In this document: positions 27,777 through 37,656 of the stretch, one piece after another
Layout of the letters: each line of letters starts with the position of its first letter
Position numbering within the stretch: the stretch's first letter is position 1
Source: Pseudovibrio denitrificans JCM 12308
GTDB lineage: Bacteria > Pseudomonadota > Alphaproteobacteria > Rhizobiales > Stappiaceae
NCBI RefSeq assembly: GCF_001310815.1
Contig: NZ_BAZK01000018.1
Location: 45,466-109,465, forward strand
Reading direction: 5' to 3'
Length of the DNA stretch: 64,000 nt
The notes under the pieces: model-generated
Databases searched by the model: none
Told to the model about the DNA's origin: nothing
The model's input: only the letters and a program-made list of their open reading frames with translations
Made by a program: the position numbers and the translations under genes

Positions 27777-28465
27777 TCAGCGGGAGGCGTATCCAGCTAC
27801 CAAACTAGGTAATTCTCTCATGCAGGCGATGGAATGATCTGGCAGGACAGGAGAGCTGTTGTCGTGATGAAGAGGATTAAACCAGACGGATGTGGCGCCG
27901 ATATTGTTTGCACCTGCGATGTCGTGTTCCAGAGAATCTCCGACATGAATGAGTTTGTCGGGCTCATACCTGCCATTGAGAGCATGGCATCAAAGAGGCG
28001 GGGATCTGGTTTTCTGTAGGGATATTCTTCTGCCATCACCACGAAGTCGAAGAGGTGGGCGATCCCTGCGCTTTTGGGGCAAGAGTTACCGTTGGTGATC
28101 AACGCTGTTTTGTAGTTTCGCTTTAGTGTCGCGAGTGTTTCTTTGACATGGGGATAGAAGTAGGGATCACCAAATCGGACTCTTTTGAAGATCTCCAATG
28201 CCTGCTCGGATAATTCCTTAGCATTGCTCAGTGGATTAAGGGCTTGTTCAAATGAGGCTCTTCGTATTTCTAACAATCGGATATTGTTGGGATCTGCGTC
28301 TTCTACAAAAGCCTTGTGTATTCTCTTCAAGCGCCTGGGCGTGATGGGCTTTTCTGAATAATGACTGAGAAAACTTGCAGTGGTGATCAGGGCTTCATCG
28401 AGAATGCGTTGAAAGTCAAAGAGGGTTTGGTCTGCGTCGAACGATATGAGCAATTCTCGTGGCAT
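27777..28465 (-). CDS. HAD-superfamily hydrolase (frameshifted as read)
   Basis: Haloacid-dehalogenase fold, phosphatase-like. Motif I is SFDADQTLFDF, motif II LITNGN, motif III region YRKPDPRLFDAML. Motif IV is only found by shifting frame at 27958-27961: adding one G gives MSPDKLIHVGDSLEHDIAGANN and then a natural C-terminus ending LVAGYASR at 27777. As read, the protein instead runs into an unrelated 40-residue tail. Substrate unknown; lies between tdk and the EEP gene. Confidence 0.83.
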
Positions 28466-28514
28466 TCCAATTTTCCCTCCGGATTAGTTCCTAGAAAGTT
28501 ATTATAGCCTTACT

Positions 28515-29555
28515 TTAAGGTAATATGTGAAGTGTTGCGAAGATTGGAAAATGGTCTGAGCCGACGTCTTCGCCAATCATAAGGTCTTTGATGATTATTT
28601 TTTCAGAAGAGGTGATGTGATCGACTTTAGATCCCAACACCTTTCCAAGGAATGGATTGATAAAATATCGCGTGGTCTGCGGAACGAAGCTTGTGAATGT
28701 TGTTTTCAGCTTCAGATCAGCCAGCAACTTCTGGAAGGTATCTGACCAGACCGGAGTGTTCCAGTCCCCTAAAACCATAATGGGTGTATCTGTCCGATGT
28801 TCTTGGATGTGCTTGGACACATAATCCACATAGGTCGTGCGACCATTCAGTCGACGTTTGCTGCGCGGGCTTGCTGGGTGGATTGCGTAAAGCTGAATTT
28901 TCCGGCCATTGACATTGACATCTGCGCTCAAGAACTCACGGGGAATGTAACCGTTGAACCCCAGCCCCGGTACAAGGTTGCGCTTTGAGTTCTCTAATGG
29001 GAACTTACTGAAGACTGTGAGGTCGGTGTCTTTCTTTTCAGGTGGTAGGATCGCGTACTGATAGTTTTCTCTCAGGAATGCTTGGAGACGCGGTGTTGCA
29101 CTTGCGGTTTCCTGGAACACGATCAGATCGGGTTGGCGTTTTTCGATGAGTTCCTGAAGAGCTTCTTTTCCGAACTGCATATGCAGGAGGTTGAGGCTCA
29201 TGACGTCGAAGCTCTTACTGTCCGGATGGTTTTTCAGAATAGCAGTGGGTTGTCTGACAAGGCGAATACTGGTGACCATCCAGAAACTGGAGATAATCAA
29301 GCCCAGAAGGCACAGCAGATGAAGCCAATGCAGTCTTCTGGCCATGACAAGCCAGATCAGGAGACCGATAAAACCTGCTGCGATGAGCTGTGGGATGAAG
29401 AAAGCAGCTGCTTCGCTGAGAAGATTGCCCGGTGCAACCAATGAGAACAGAAGCAGGAAGGTGACAGCAAGCGTTCCGGCACGGACCAGATGAAGCAGTA
29501 TTGGGGTATTTTGCTTCTTCTTTAAAAATACCCTGTCTGATCGCACTGACTTCAC
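28515..29555 (-). CDS. Membrane-anchored endonuclease/exonuclease/phosphatase family protein
   Basis: 346 residues. Three N-terminal hydrophobic helices (about 20-105), then an EEP domain facing the periplasm. Catalytic residues are visible in MSLNLLHM, VFQETASA (Glu), AIHPASP (His), VLGDWNTP (Asp, Asn) and GSDHFPIF (Asp-His). Likely a secreted-side phosphodiesterase or nuclease; substrate unknown. GTG start. Confidence 0.85.
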   Translation of the reverse strand: MKSVRSDRVFLKKKQNTPILLHLVRAGTLAVTFLLLFSLVAPGNLLSEAAAFFIPQLIAAGFIGLLIWLVMARRLHWLHLLCLLGLIISSFWMVTSIRLVRQPTAILKNHPDSKSFDVMSLNLLHMQFGKEALQELIEKRQPDLIVFQETASATPRLQAFLRENYQYAILPPEKKDTDLTVFSKFPLENSKRNLVPGLGFNGYIPREFLSADVNVNGRKIQLYAIHPASPRSKRRLNGRTTYVDYVSKHIQEHRTDTPIMVLGDWNTPVWSDTFQKLLADLKLKTTFTSFVPQTTRYFINPFLGKVLGSKVDHITSSEKIIIKDLMIGEDVGSDHFPIFATLHILP

Positions 29556-29629
29556 CTTTGGCTGTTAAATTTTATCGAGAATAGCGCAGAGTCGTTTTCT
29601 ATTTGTAAAAACAACGCGTTATCCCGTGA

Positions 29630-31662
29630 TTATTCGTGAAAGTGATTGTAAATCAGCTTGGCTATGCTTTCGGAGATACCAGAGACAGCTCTCAGATCGT
29701 CGATGCCTGCCTTTGAGACGGCTTTTGCCGTACCGAAATGACGGAGCAAAACGCGCTTTCTTGCCGGGCCGATGCCAGCGATTTCATCCAGTGGGTTGGC
29801 AACAACAGCTTTTTTGCGACGGGCTCTGTGAGAGCCGATGGCAAAGCGGTGGGCTTCATCTCGCATACGTTGGACGAAATACAGAACCGGGTCGCGCTCT
29901 GGCAGCATGAAACTTTGCTCTCCAGTTACGAAGAACTTTTCGCGGCCTGCATCGCGGTCCGGGCCTTTGGCGATGCCGACGAGTGGGATGTCGGTGATGC
30001 CCATTTCTTCCAGCGTTTCACGCACAGCGCTCAGCTGCCCTTTACCACCATCGATCAGAACCAGATCTGGCCACGCAGGGATGTCGGCGTTTGAAGGGGC
30101 GATGTCCTGCTCATCACTTTTGGCTTCTTGGCTCGCTTTGGATTGTGCTTTGAAGCGTGCTGCTTGTTCGTAACCTTCCGGATTTTCTTTCTGGAGGCGT
30201 GCAAAGCGGCGGGAGAGGACTTCTCGCATCATGCCGTAGTCATCGCCGGGGATTAGGTCTTCCGACTTGATGTTGAATTTTCTGTACTGGCCTTTTGCAA
30301 AGCCATCAGAACCAGCAACGATCATTCCGCCGACCGCGTTGGTTCCCGAAATGTGGGAGTTATCGAAGACGTCGATGCGGCGCGGGGTGCGATCCAATCC
30401 AAAGGCTTCGGCAACGCCTTTCAGGAGTTTCAACTGGCTTGAGGTTTCAGCAAGTCTGCGGCCTAGTGCGCCTTTTGCATTGGTGAGCGCATGTTCCACC
30501 AGTTCGCGTTTTTCTCCGCGTTTTGGTGTTGCGACTTCAACCTTGCGGTTTGCGCGGGCTGTCAGGGCTTCTGCCAGCAGATCCTGTTCTTCGAGATCAT
30601 GGGAGAGCAGGACCATACGTGGTGGTGGTTTGTCCTCGTAGAACTGGGAGAGGAAGCTCTCCAGAATTTCAGAGGGCTCGTAGCTTTTGTCCGCCTTTGG
30701 GAAATAGGCGCGGTTACCCCAGTTCTGTCCTGTACGGAAGAAGAAGACCTGAACGCATGTTTGTCCGCCTTCCTGGTAGGTAGCGAATACGTCAGCTTCC
30801 TCGATACCTTGAGGGTTGATGCCCTGGTGGCTCTGAACGTGGGAGAGTGCTGCAATACGGTCGCGATAAACTGCGGCTTGTTCAAAGTCGAGGTTCTCGG
30901 AGGCCTTCTCCATGGCCTGAGCGAGTTCCTGCTTGATGAGCTGGCTTTTGCCGGAAAGGAACGATTTAGCTTCAGCTACAAGGCCTTTGTAGTCTTCGAT
31001 AGAGATCTCGCCGGTGCATGGAGCTGCACAGCGTTTGATTTGATAGAGCAGGCAAGGGCGTGAGCGATTGGAGTAATAGCTGTCAGAACAGTTGCGGATC
31101 AAGAACGCCTTCTGCATGGCGTTGATGGTGTCGTTTACTGCACCTGCGGAAGCGAATGGGCCGAAGTAGTCACCCTTCCTGATGCGGGCGCCGCGATGTT
31201 TGATCAGGGCAGGCGCCTCGTGATCAGCGCTGATCAGGATGTACGGGAAGGATTTATCGTCGCGCAGAAGCACGTTGAAGCGAGGTCGCAATCGCTTGAT
31301 CAGGTTTGCTTCCAACAGCAGGGCTTCAGGCTCTGTGCGGGTTTCGACAAACTCCATGGCGGCAGTCGCATGATCATCCGCATGATGCGGTTGGATTGTC
31401 CTTGCAACCGCGTATAGCTGGTCACACGCTTTTTGAGAGAGCGGGCCTTACCGACGTAGAGGACTTCGCCATCCTCATCAAACATACGGTAGACGCCAGG
31501 ACCAAGTGGCAGGCGTTTGACGAAGTCAGCGATGACTTCAACACCCTTTACGCCAGGCTTGCGCGGGGAGGCATTGCTTTCGAACTGGATTTCTGGAGTG
31601 CTCTCAGGCACATCGACATTGTCTTCTGCTTGGGCAGGCATGTCGGATGTGTCTTTGGCCAT
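29630..31662 (-). CDS. uvrC: Excinuclease ABC subunit C (frameshifted as read)
   Basis: Makes the dual incisions in nucleotide excision repair. The N-terminal GIY-YIG nuclease (GVYRMFDEDGEVLYVGKARSLKKRV) is in one frame. The rest (MEFVETRTEPEALLLEANLIKRL, UVR motif, RNase-H-like nuclease IDVFDNSHISGTNAVGG, C-terminal helix-hairpin-helix IAGIGPARKRVLLRHFG) is in another. The break is at 31366-31368; one extra G (ATGGCGACT) restores RMIMATAAMEFVETR. About 677 residues when repaired. An N-terminal acidic/Pro-rich stretch of about 40 residues precedes the GIY domain. Confidence 0.94.
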
Positions 31663-31702
31663 GGTCCGTTCGCTCTCGGTATGTTCAGAAGTAAAATATG
31701 GA

Positions 31703-31736
31703 AACGCACCTTACCCGATTCAACGGCAGGTGCGTT
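31703..31736 (-). terminator. Hairpin after the Na/Ca exchanger gene
   Basis: AACGCACCT (31703-31711) and AGGTGCGTT (31728-31736), a perfect 9-bp stem with a 16-base loop, between the exchanger stop and uvrC. A TTTCCATATTTT stretch follows on the minus strand. Confidence 0.55.
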
Positions 31737-31763
31737 CTCTCAAAAGCGTTTTAGGTGTGACTC

Positions 31764-32765
31764 TTAGATGAAATCCAGAGCAAATACGCCATAGATGTAA
31801 GCGACGTAAGCAACGCTTAGGAAAATGCCCCATGCTTTGCCAAGGCAGAGGCGCTTGGCTGCGAAAATATAGAGCAGTACGGCACAGGCCAGCATGACCC
31901 AGATATCATAGACGAGGATCTGTTCTGGGATCGGGATCGGAATAACGGTGACCGTGATACCCATAATAGCGAGTAGGTTGAAAACGTTGGAACCGATGAC
32001 GTTGCCGAGTGCGACCGCAGAGTGCTGACGGATTGCAGCCATTACGGTTGTAGCGAGTTCTGGCAGGGAAGTGCCAAGAGCAACGACTGTCAGGCCGATC
32101 ACTGCATCAGAAACACCCCAGGAAGAAGCGACATCGGTTGCGCCTGAGATGGTCAGTTGGGCGCCGAGTGGCAAGCCGATGAGGCCGAGGATCAGGAAAA
32201 GAGCTGCAATGCCTTTGTTTTCCGGAACGGAATCAACGTCGAGATCGTCTTCTTCATCATCGTCGGAGGCTGTTGTGCAGCAGGAGCCGTTTTCTTTCTT
32301 GTGCTTCTTTGTTGCGCGTACAGAATCGCCGAGGAAGATTGCGAGCAAGATGAGAAGGCCGATGCCTGCATAGTGGGTAAGGGTACCCATAAAGCAGAGA
32401 GCTGCAAAGATTACAGAGACCACCAGCATGAACAGGGCATTTCTCTGAGCGCCGTTCTCATCGCACGGTGTTGTTGCGATGAGGGCTGGGACGCCGAGCA
32501 CGAGCAGCACGTTGGCGATGTTGGAACCAACCACGTTGCCGATTGCAACGCCACTTACGCCATCGAAGGCAGCTTTCAGGGAGATGAAGAGTTCTGGTGC
32601 AGAGGTACCAAAGGCGACGATGGTCAAGCCGATGATGAGTGTTGGAATTCCCAATGCCTGAGCAATTGACACAGCGCCGCGTACAAGCAGGTCACCGGCA
32701 AAGATCAAGAGTGCGAGACCTCCGAGGAGGGCAGCATATGAGAAAAGCATAGGCTGAAATTCCAA
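31764..32765 (-). CDS. Calcium/sodium antiporter, CaCA family (YrbG type)
   Basis: 333 residues, about ten helices in two inverted halves. The two alpha repeats are visible: LTIVAFGTSAPELFISLKAAF with GNVVGSNIANVLLVLG, and LTVVALGTSLPELATTVMAAI with GNVIGSNVFNLLAIMG. The cytoplasmic loop between halves (about residues 140-180) is Lys- and Asp/Glu-rich. Ion specificity is not certain from sequence. Confidence 0.92.
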   Translation of the reverse strand: MEFQPMLFSYAALLGGLALLIFAGDLLVRGAVSIAQALGIPTLIIGLTIVAFGTSAPELFISLKAAFDGVSGVAIGNVVGSNIANVLLVLGVPALIATTPCDENGAQRNALFMLVVSVIFAALCFMGTLTHYAGIGLLILLAIFLGDSVRATKKHKKENGSCCTTASDDDEEDDLDVDSVPENKGIAALFLILGLIGLPLGAQLTISGATDVASSWGVSDAVIGLTVVALGTSLPELATTVMAAIRQHSAVALGNVIGSNVFNLLAIMGITVTVIPIPIPEQILVYDIWVMLACAVLLYIFAAKRLCLGKAWGIFLSVAYVAYIYGVFALDFI

Positions 32766-33144
32766 TTATATATGGTTTTTTGTTTACACCGAAGGGGGCA
32801 GACAAGAGTCTGACCGGGTATATAGACAGGTTTGCGGCGTTCTTGAAGTGTCTCAGATCACTTTTGATACTTGATCTCTGCAAAAATTTCAGTCGGCAGA
32901 AATGATCACAGCTTGTGTATAGTAAAAAGGCCACTCAAATAGTATATATTACCTAGCGTAAACAATAGGTTGTCAAAGTCGCCATATTCTTTCTGTAGTT
33001 TGCCTTGAATTAACCAGAATTCGCGTCAGATCCAGCCACAAAGTCAAATCATACCTTTCTCCATCCCGGGGCGGTCTCATTTGATCGCCTTCCCCCAGCG
33101 GATGCGCTTCATGCGCTCCGCCTATATTTGTTGGAGAATGATAC
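32766..33144. other. Divergent intergenic region antiporter / outer-membrane protein
   Basis: 379 bases without a credible gene. AT-rich around 32920-32990. A GGAGAA ribosome binding site precedes the ATG at 33145. No clear repeat or operator recognised. Confidence 0.5.
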
Positions 33145-33810
33145 ATGCTGCGTATTGCGTCTTGTACCGCTATTGCTTTCGGTCTGATGGCCGGCACTTC
33201 CCTTGCTGCTGACCTCCCTCAGCCAGTGCAGCCAAGTCAGCCAGAAATTTCTTATGAAACACCAGCGACCTTTTCTGCGTATGACTGGTCCGGCGCTTAC
33301 ATTGGTGCCAACGCTGGCTGGGGTTTCCTCAGCGCTGATGGCAAAAGCGGTGCATCCGGTGCTCTGGATGACGACCAGAACGGTGTAACTGCAGGCGTTC
33401 ACGCTGGTTACAACTTCATGGTTGCTCCTAGCGTTGTGCTGGGTGGTGAAGCTGACATTCAGTACAATGACCTTGAAGAGAAAAGCGCTGGCGTAGAGCT
33501 GCAGTCTGACTGGAATGCGACTGTTCGCGCTCGTGCTGGTTACGCTCTCGACCGTACCCTCGTATACGGTACAGGTGGTGCTGCATTCAAAGACCTGACT
33601 GCAAAATCTTCTGCAGGCAAGGATGAGAAAACTGCGATTGGTTACGTTGTAGGTGCTGGTGTTGAACACGCAGTAACCGACACTCTGACTGCTCGCCTCG
33701 AATACCTCTACCAGGATTTCGGTGACCAGAAGTTTGACTTCGGTGGTACTACTGAAAAAACCAAGATCGATGAAAATCTGGTACGCGCAGGCGTATCCAT
33801 GAAGTTCTAA
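33145..33810 (+). CDS. Outer-membrane beta-barrel protein, Omp25/Omp31-like
   Basis: 221 residues. Signal peptide ending TSLAA, a Pro/Gln-rich linker, then SGAYIGANAGWGF and repeated alternating beta-strands, ending YQDFG...VRAGVSMKF with a C-terminal Phe as required for BAM insertion. Predicted eight-stranded barrel of the kind abundant in the envelopes of Brucella, Rhizobium and relatives. A strong terminator follows. Confidence 0.92.
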   Translation: MLRIASCTAIAFGLMAGTSLAADLPQPVQPSQPEISYETPATFSAYDWSGAYIGANAGWGFLSADGKSGASGALDDDQNGVTAGVHAGYNFMVAPSVVLGGEADIQYNDLEEKSAGVELQSDWNATVRARAGYALDRTLVYGTGGAAFKDLTAKSSAGKDEKTAIGYVVGAGVEHAVTDTLTARLEYLYQDFGDQKFDFGGTTEKTKIDENLVRAGVSMKF

Positions 33811-33830
33811 TTGAACGGATTTTCTGCATT

Positions 33831-33863
33831 AAAGGCGCATGCTTCTCGCATGCGCCTTTTTTG
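33831..33863. terminator. Terminator of the outer-membrane protein gene
   Basis: AAAGGCGCATGC, short loop, GCATGCGCCTTTTTT. 9-bp stem; also serves the convergent GST gene. Confidence 0.88.
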
Positions 33864-33865
33864 TT

Positions 33866-35125
33866 TTAGCTTCCTTCAAGCATCTCTGGTGCCAGTGTTT
33901 CATTGTAGGCAGGCACCTGCTCGACAAAGGCGTCATGCCAGCATATGAGCTCCGGATTTTCGCGGCGCCAGTCGCCGTTGGCCCGTAAGTCCAGATAACC
34001 CAATGAACATGCCAGAGCGATTTGAGCGCAGTCCGGGATGCCATTGGTTTGTGCAGGTGTTGGAAGCGGTTGGTCGTTGAACGCTTTGAGTGTGCGGTTG
34101 ACCTTCCCTTGTTGGCGCTCGATCCAGACTGTGTTCCAGTGTTCTTCCGGATGATTTCTGGTTTCGATCTGCGCCTGAATGGCTGCATCCGTGATGCCGT
34201 CCGCCATTGCCTGCTTTGTCAGCGCTGAAATGCGTGCTTCACCTGTTGGGATGATCTTACCGCCGCCTGCAAGCGCGTCCAGCAGCTCCAGCGCAACGCG
34301 GCTGTCGTAAACGCTCTCGCCGTTCTCAAGCAGGAGTGTCGGGACTTTTGCAAGCGGGTTCTGCTCGTACAAAGATCCTTCAGAGGCTCGGGTGTCAGCC
34401 CAATCGACTTTGATCTGATCTTCAAGACCAAGGACAGCCGCAGCAATGCGAGCCTTCCTCCCATAAGGAGAGGTTGGTGATGTGCGAAGGATGATCATTG
34501 CAGCTCTTATGCTCCTGGCTCTAGGCTTGGTTTTGTCGTAGGCTGGAACGCTGGATGCGAAGTCATCAAGCCATGCGACGAGCTTTGGATAGGACTTGCG
34601 CCATTCGCCTGCAAAGCGCAGGTCAAGATATCCGAGCGCGCAAGCCAGGGCGATCTGTGCAGCATCCGGTGAGTTGTGCTGAACCTGAGGGAGTAGATTG
34701 TTTTCAAAGGCTGTGAGCGCGCGATCTACTTTGGCCTGCTGGTAGTCTACCCAATCCTGATGCTTCTTCTCTTCAGGGCGCATACGGCCTTCATAGACGA
34801 TCTGGATTGCTGCATCACAGATGCCATCCGCGAGTGCTTGCTTGGTCAGAATGTCAAAGCGTTCAGCACCGGCAGGGATCAGCTTTTCACCGCCTGCCAT
34901 GTAGTCCAGATACTCGGTGATCACGCGGCTGTCATAGAGCACATTGCCGTCTTCAAGAATGAGGCAAGGGATTTTGCCGAGTGGGTTTTGCTGGCGCAGC
35001 GTATCGTTTGGATCCAGTGTCTTAGCGACTTCCACGTTCACTTTATCTGCGAAGCCTAACACATACAGCGCGAGCTTGATTTTGCGACCAAAAGGAGAAG
35101 CGCTGGAGGAACGAAGAGTTTGCAT
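33866..35125 (-). CDS. Two glutathione S-transferases in one reading frame
   Basis: About 419 residues containing two complete GST modules. Module 1 (residues 1-200) has ASPFGRKIKLALYVLG, NPLGKIPCLI and DSRVITEYLD. Module 2 starts MIILRTSPTSPYGRKARIAA at 34498 and has NPLAKVPTLLL and DSRVALELLD. The join reads KPRARSIRAAM. It holds an AAGAG site in front of ATG 34498. Adding one T near 34523 would turn CCT-AGA into CCT-TAG, ending module 1 at a normal GST C-terminus. So this is probably two tandem paralogous GST genes fused by a base error rather than a real tandem-domain GST. Confidence 0.85.
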   Translation of the reverse strand: MQTLRSSSASPFGRKIKLALYVLGFADKVNVEVAKTLDPNDTLRQQNPLGKIPCLILEDGNVLYDSRVITEYLDYMAGGEKLIPAGAERFDILTKQALADGICDAAIQIVYEGRMRPEEKKHQDWVDYQQAKVDRALTAFENNLLPQVQHNSPDAAQIALACALGYLDLRFAGEWRKSYPKLVAWLDDFASSVPAYDKTKPRARSIRAAMIILRTSPTSPYGRKARIAAAVLGLEDQIKVDWADTRASEGSLYEQNPLAKVPTLLLENGESVYDSRVALELLDALAGGGKIIPTGEARISALTKQAMADGITDAAIQAQIETRNHPEEHWNTVWIERQQGKVNRTLKAFNDQPLPTPAQTNGIPDCAQIALACSLGYLDLRANGDWRRENPELICWHDAFVEQVPAYNETLAPEMLEGS

Positions 35126-35161
35126 GGCAGCCACCTGTAAAACACTAAATCATGTTGTTAC

Positions 35162-35206
35162 GCGCATCCTTGTCCGAAAACCGGAATTACTTTTCGGGGA
35201 GACGCT
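35162..35206. repeat. Palindromic intergenic repeat, copy 2
   Basis: GCGCATCCTTGTCCGAAAACCGG followed by ACTTTTCGGGGAGACGCT: same element as 15767-15811 and 61919-61962, here upstream of the GST gene. Confidence 0.75.
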
Positions 35207-35270
35207 CTAGGAGAATTGAGTGGTCTGCACGATATCCGTGTTTCTTCCAACAATGCAAGTGACTTCACTG

Positions 35271-35828
35271 CTAAAGTGCCCGTGCCTCTCGTGGGCTTGC
35301 GAGTTCTTCTGCAAAACGTTCAACGGCTTGCCAATCCGTGAACTCGATGGAGAGGGATGGGTCTGTTGGACCATTGGTCATCTTCATGATGAGCTGGATC
35401 ATCAGACGATCCCACGGTTTATAATCAGGGTAGTTGAGCGCACCTGCAAAGACAGCAGCCTGCTTTGGCTGGAACTTTGATTTTTCGAGGAATTTCCTGA
35501 GATATGCGTTGGTTTCTGGTGTGCTCTTCTCGGCTTTTCGAGCTGTCAAATTGACTGAGAAGAAGGCTGCATTAGCCGAGTTCAGTTTGCTTAGATTTTG
35601 CTGTACGAACTGGCGTACTGGCTTGAGATGAAAGCCGTATCGGATAGGCGCACCGATCAGAATGCTGGTATCTTGCAGATCAGAGGGGAGTGGTTCCATC
35701 CCCGTTGCAAGGGGGAAGAAGACAACCTTTTCTCCTTTGAGTTCAAGAATCTCTGAGATCTTGCCAATTATTTTTCTGGTTTGGCCATCATGGCTTGCGT
35801 AGGCGAGATAGTGTTTCATCAACTGCAT
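35271..35828 (-). CDS. Menaquinone-dependent protoporphyrinogen IX oxidase-like flavodoxin (HemG type)
   Basis: 185 residues with flavodoxin fold. The FMN phosphate loop region is YASHDGQTRKIIGKI; the second loop ILIGAPIRYGFHLKPVRQFV and AGALNYPDYKPWDRLMIQLIMKMTNGPTD match HemG, including the membrane-contact helix. Oxidises protoporphyrinogen IX in haem synthesis using respiratory quinones. Ubiquinone as acceptor is inferred. Confidence 0.85.
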   Translation of the reverse strand: MQLMKHYLAYASHDGQTRKIIGKISEILELKGEKVVFFPLATGMEPLPSDLQDTSILIGAPIRYGFHLKPVRQFVQQNLSKLNSANAAFFSVNLTARKAEKSTPETNAYLRKFLEKSKFQPKQAAVFAGALNYPDYKPWDRLMIQLIMKMTNGPTDPSLSIEFTDWQAVERFAEELASPREARAL

Positions 35829-35903
35829 ACCCGTAGGACTGAGCTGGATAGATTATAGATCTCCAGCTTCCTTCATCCTACGAGGCATGATGTAGCAAGG
35901 CTG

Positions 35904-36428
35904 CTAGCGCGGAATGATTTCCTGCTCTGGGCGAACGGTTCGGCACTCGCCGTCATAGACCCGGAATTTGTCGAGGCCATCGATACACGCTTTGACCCCC
36001 CACGAAATGCCAAGGAAGCCATCGTATTGTACGAGTGCGTAATAAATTCGGTAGCGGGCGTCGTCTGTCAGGGTGGCGATGCCGTTGCAATAGCGTCTGC
36101 CTACAGGACTGGGTCTTCTGATCGTGAACTCGGACTCGCGAATATCTTCAATCAGCTTGATCTGCAATCCACCATAGTAGCTGGGCACTGCACGTGCGAT
36201 TTGGCGGGCGACAGCGCGTTGGGCCTTGCCAGAGTCACAGGCTGGAAGGTAGTCGCCGGACCATCCGAAATAGACCTTCTCATCTGGATCGATGAAGTCT
36301 TCCTTGTCTATCTGAGGGATGTTGGAGTCATAAGTTCCCGGAGGGGCAAGATCAGCGGCAAATGTCGTCCCGGTGGCAACACTCAATACAGTTGCAGTCA
36401 ATAGTGTGAGGATTGATCTCGCGCGCAT
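35904..36428 (-). CDS. Secreted hypothetical protein
   Basis: 174 residues. Signal peptide (LLTATVLSVATGTTFAA) and a mature domain containing four Cys (ACDS, RYCNG, KACIDG, GECRT), probably forming periplasmic disulfides. FGWSGDYLPACDSGKAQRAVARQIARA and YYALVQYDGFLGISWGVKACIDGLDKFR are striking conserved-looking segments, but I do not recognise the family. ATG 36428 follows GGAGAG at good spacing. Confidence 0.72.
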   Translation of the reverse strand: MRARSILTLLTATVLSVATGTTFAADLAPPGTYDSNIPQIDKEDFIDPDEKVYFGWSGDYLPACDSGKAQRAVARQIARAVPSYYGGLQIKLIEDIRESEFTIRRPSPVGRRYCNGIATLTDDARYRIYYALVQYDGFLGISWGVKACIDGLDKFRVYDGECRTVRPEQEIIPR

Positions 36429-36607
36429 TAACACTCTCCACGGAAAGGCTGGCTGGTCTTGAACAGCAGAAGGCTGCTTGCAGGAAGCGTGAATGCACCA
36501 GCCTCTTTACGAGGCGCGACGAGATACAAAAAAGCGCATGAGCTTTTATCCTGCGCTTTAAGCAATCAGTGATTTGCGGATTCTGGTCAATCAAAGGTTC
36601 TGAGGGG

Positions 36608-37460
36608 TTACTCAGCAATGACCTGCTTCACAGACCATTCTGCACCTTTGCCCTGAGAAAGGGTCTGACAGAGCCATGGCAGGGCTGTGTTCATGTCTCT
36701 TGTGAGTGTCCAAGGTGGATTGATGACCAGCATGCCACTGGACTTCATTGGCCTGTCATCGCTGATCTGGCCTGCGGAGAGTTCCAGTTTCACAGCGTTG
36801 CGGATGCCAGCTTCTTCAAGTGTTGCAATGAGTTGGTTGACGACGCGTTGGTTTTTGACCGGGTACCAGATCGCGAATGTGCCGGTTTGCCAGCGCTTCC
36901 AGCCGCGGATGACGCCCTCTGCGAGGCGCTTGAACTCGTCTTCCACTTCGAAAGCCGGATCGATTAGTACAAGGCCACGTCTTTCTTTTGGGGGGAGGAA
37001 GCTACCCAATGCCAGCCAGGCATCCAGTGCAATCACCTTGACCTTTTTGTCCCCGCCGTAATTGTTCTTCAGCTCTTCAAAATCTTCTGGATGAAGTTCT
37101 GTCAGTGTGAGGCGGTCCTGCTTTCTGGCGAGCATACAGGCAATTTCCGGGGAGCCCGGATAAAACTGTACGCCGCCACCGGGGTTGAGATTCTCAACGG
37201 TTTCCAGCCACGGGGCGGACTTCTTTTACCTGATCAGATGCGGCATCAATGTTTTCCAGCACCTTGCCAACGCCTTGCTGCCATTCACCGGTTTTCTGCG
37301 CTTTTTCTGAGGTCAGGTCATACAGGCCGATACCGGCATGTGTATCGAGCACCCGGTAGGCTCCATCTTTTTTCTGGAGGTACTTCAGGATGTTGGCAAG
37401 AACAACGTGTTTGAGGACATCGCCGATGTTGCCTGCATGATAAATGTGCCGGTAGTTCAT
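36608..37460 (-). CDS. rlmJ: 23S rRNA (adenine(2030)-N6)-methyltransferase RlmJ (frameshifted as read)
   Basis: The N-terminal part from ATG 37460 reads MNYRHIYHAGNIGDVLKHVVL and LDTHAGIGLYDL. The second part, in another frame, has the NPPW-type catalytic region as MLVINPPWTLTRDM and LVLIDPAFEVEDEF. The break is at 37212-37215. Here the error is an extra base: a GGGG run where GGG restores VKEVRPWLETVENLNPGGGVQFYPGSP. Repaired length about 283 residues, typical. Modifies A2030 in helix 72 of 23S rRNA. Confidence 0.9.
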
Positions 37461-37656
37461 AGTGGCGCCTGTTGGCCTTTGTTTCGCGCAGCCGGAGGGA
37501 ATGTGTTGCCGTTGGCCGCGCTTGTGACTGAGTTTGTTGTCGGCCTTATAGTCTGATGGCGGGGGAGGAGACAAGGCGCAAAGAGGCAGGTTGCGGACAA
37601 AACTAAAGGCAGCGAAATGCTGCCTTTAGAAAATCAACAGAGCTGCTTCAGGAGGC

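Noticed and set aside
32692..32934. 80-codon minus-strand frame upstream of the antiporter
   Set aside because: Overlaps the antiporter start and has no convincing initiation site.
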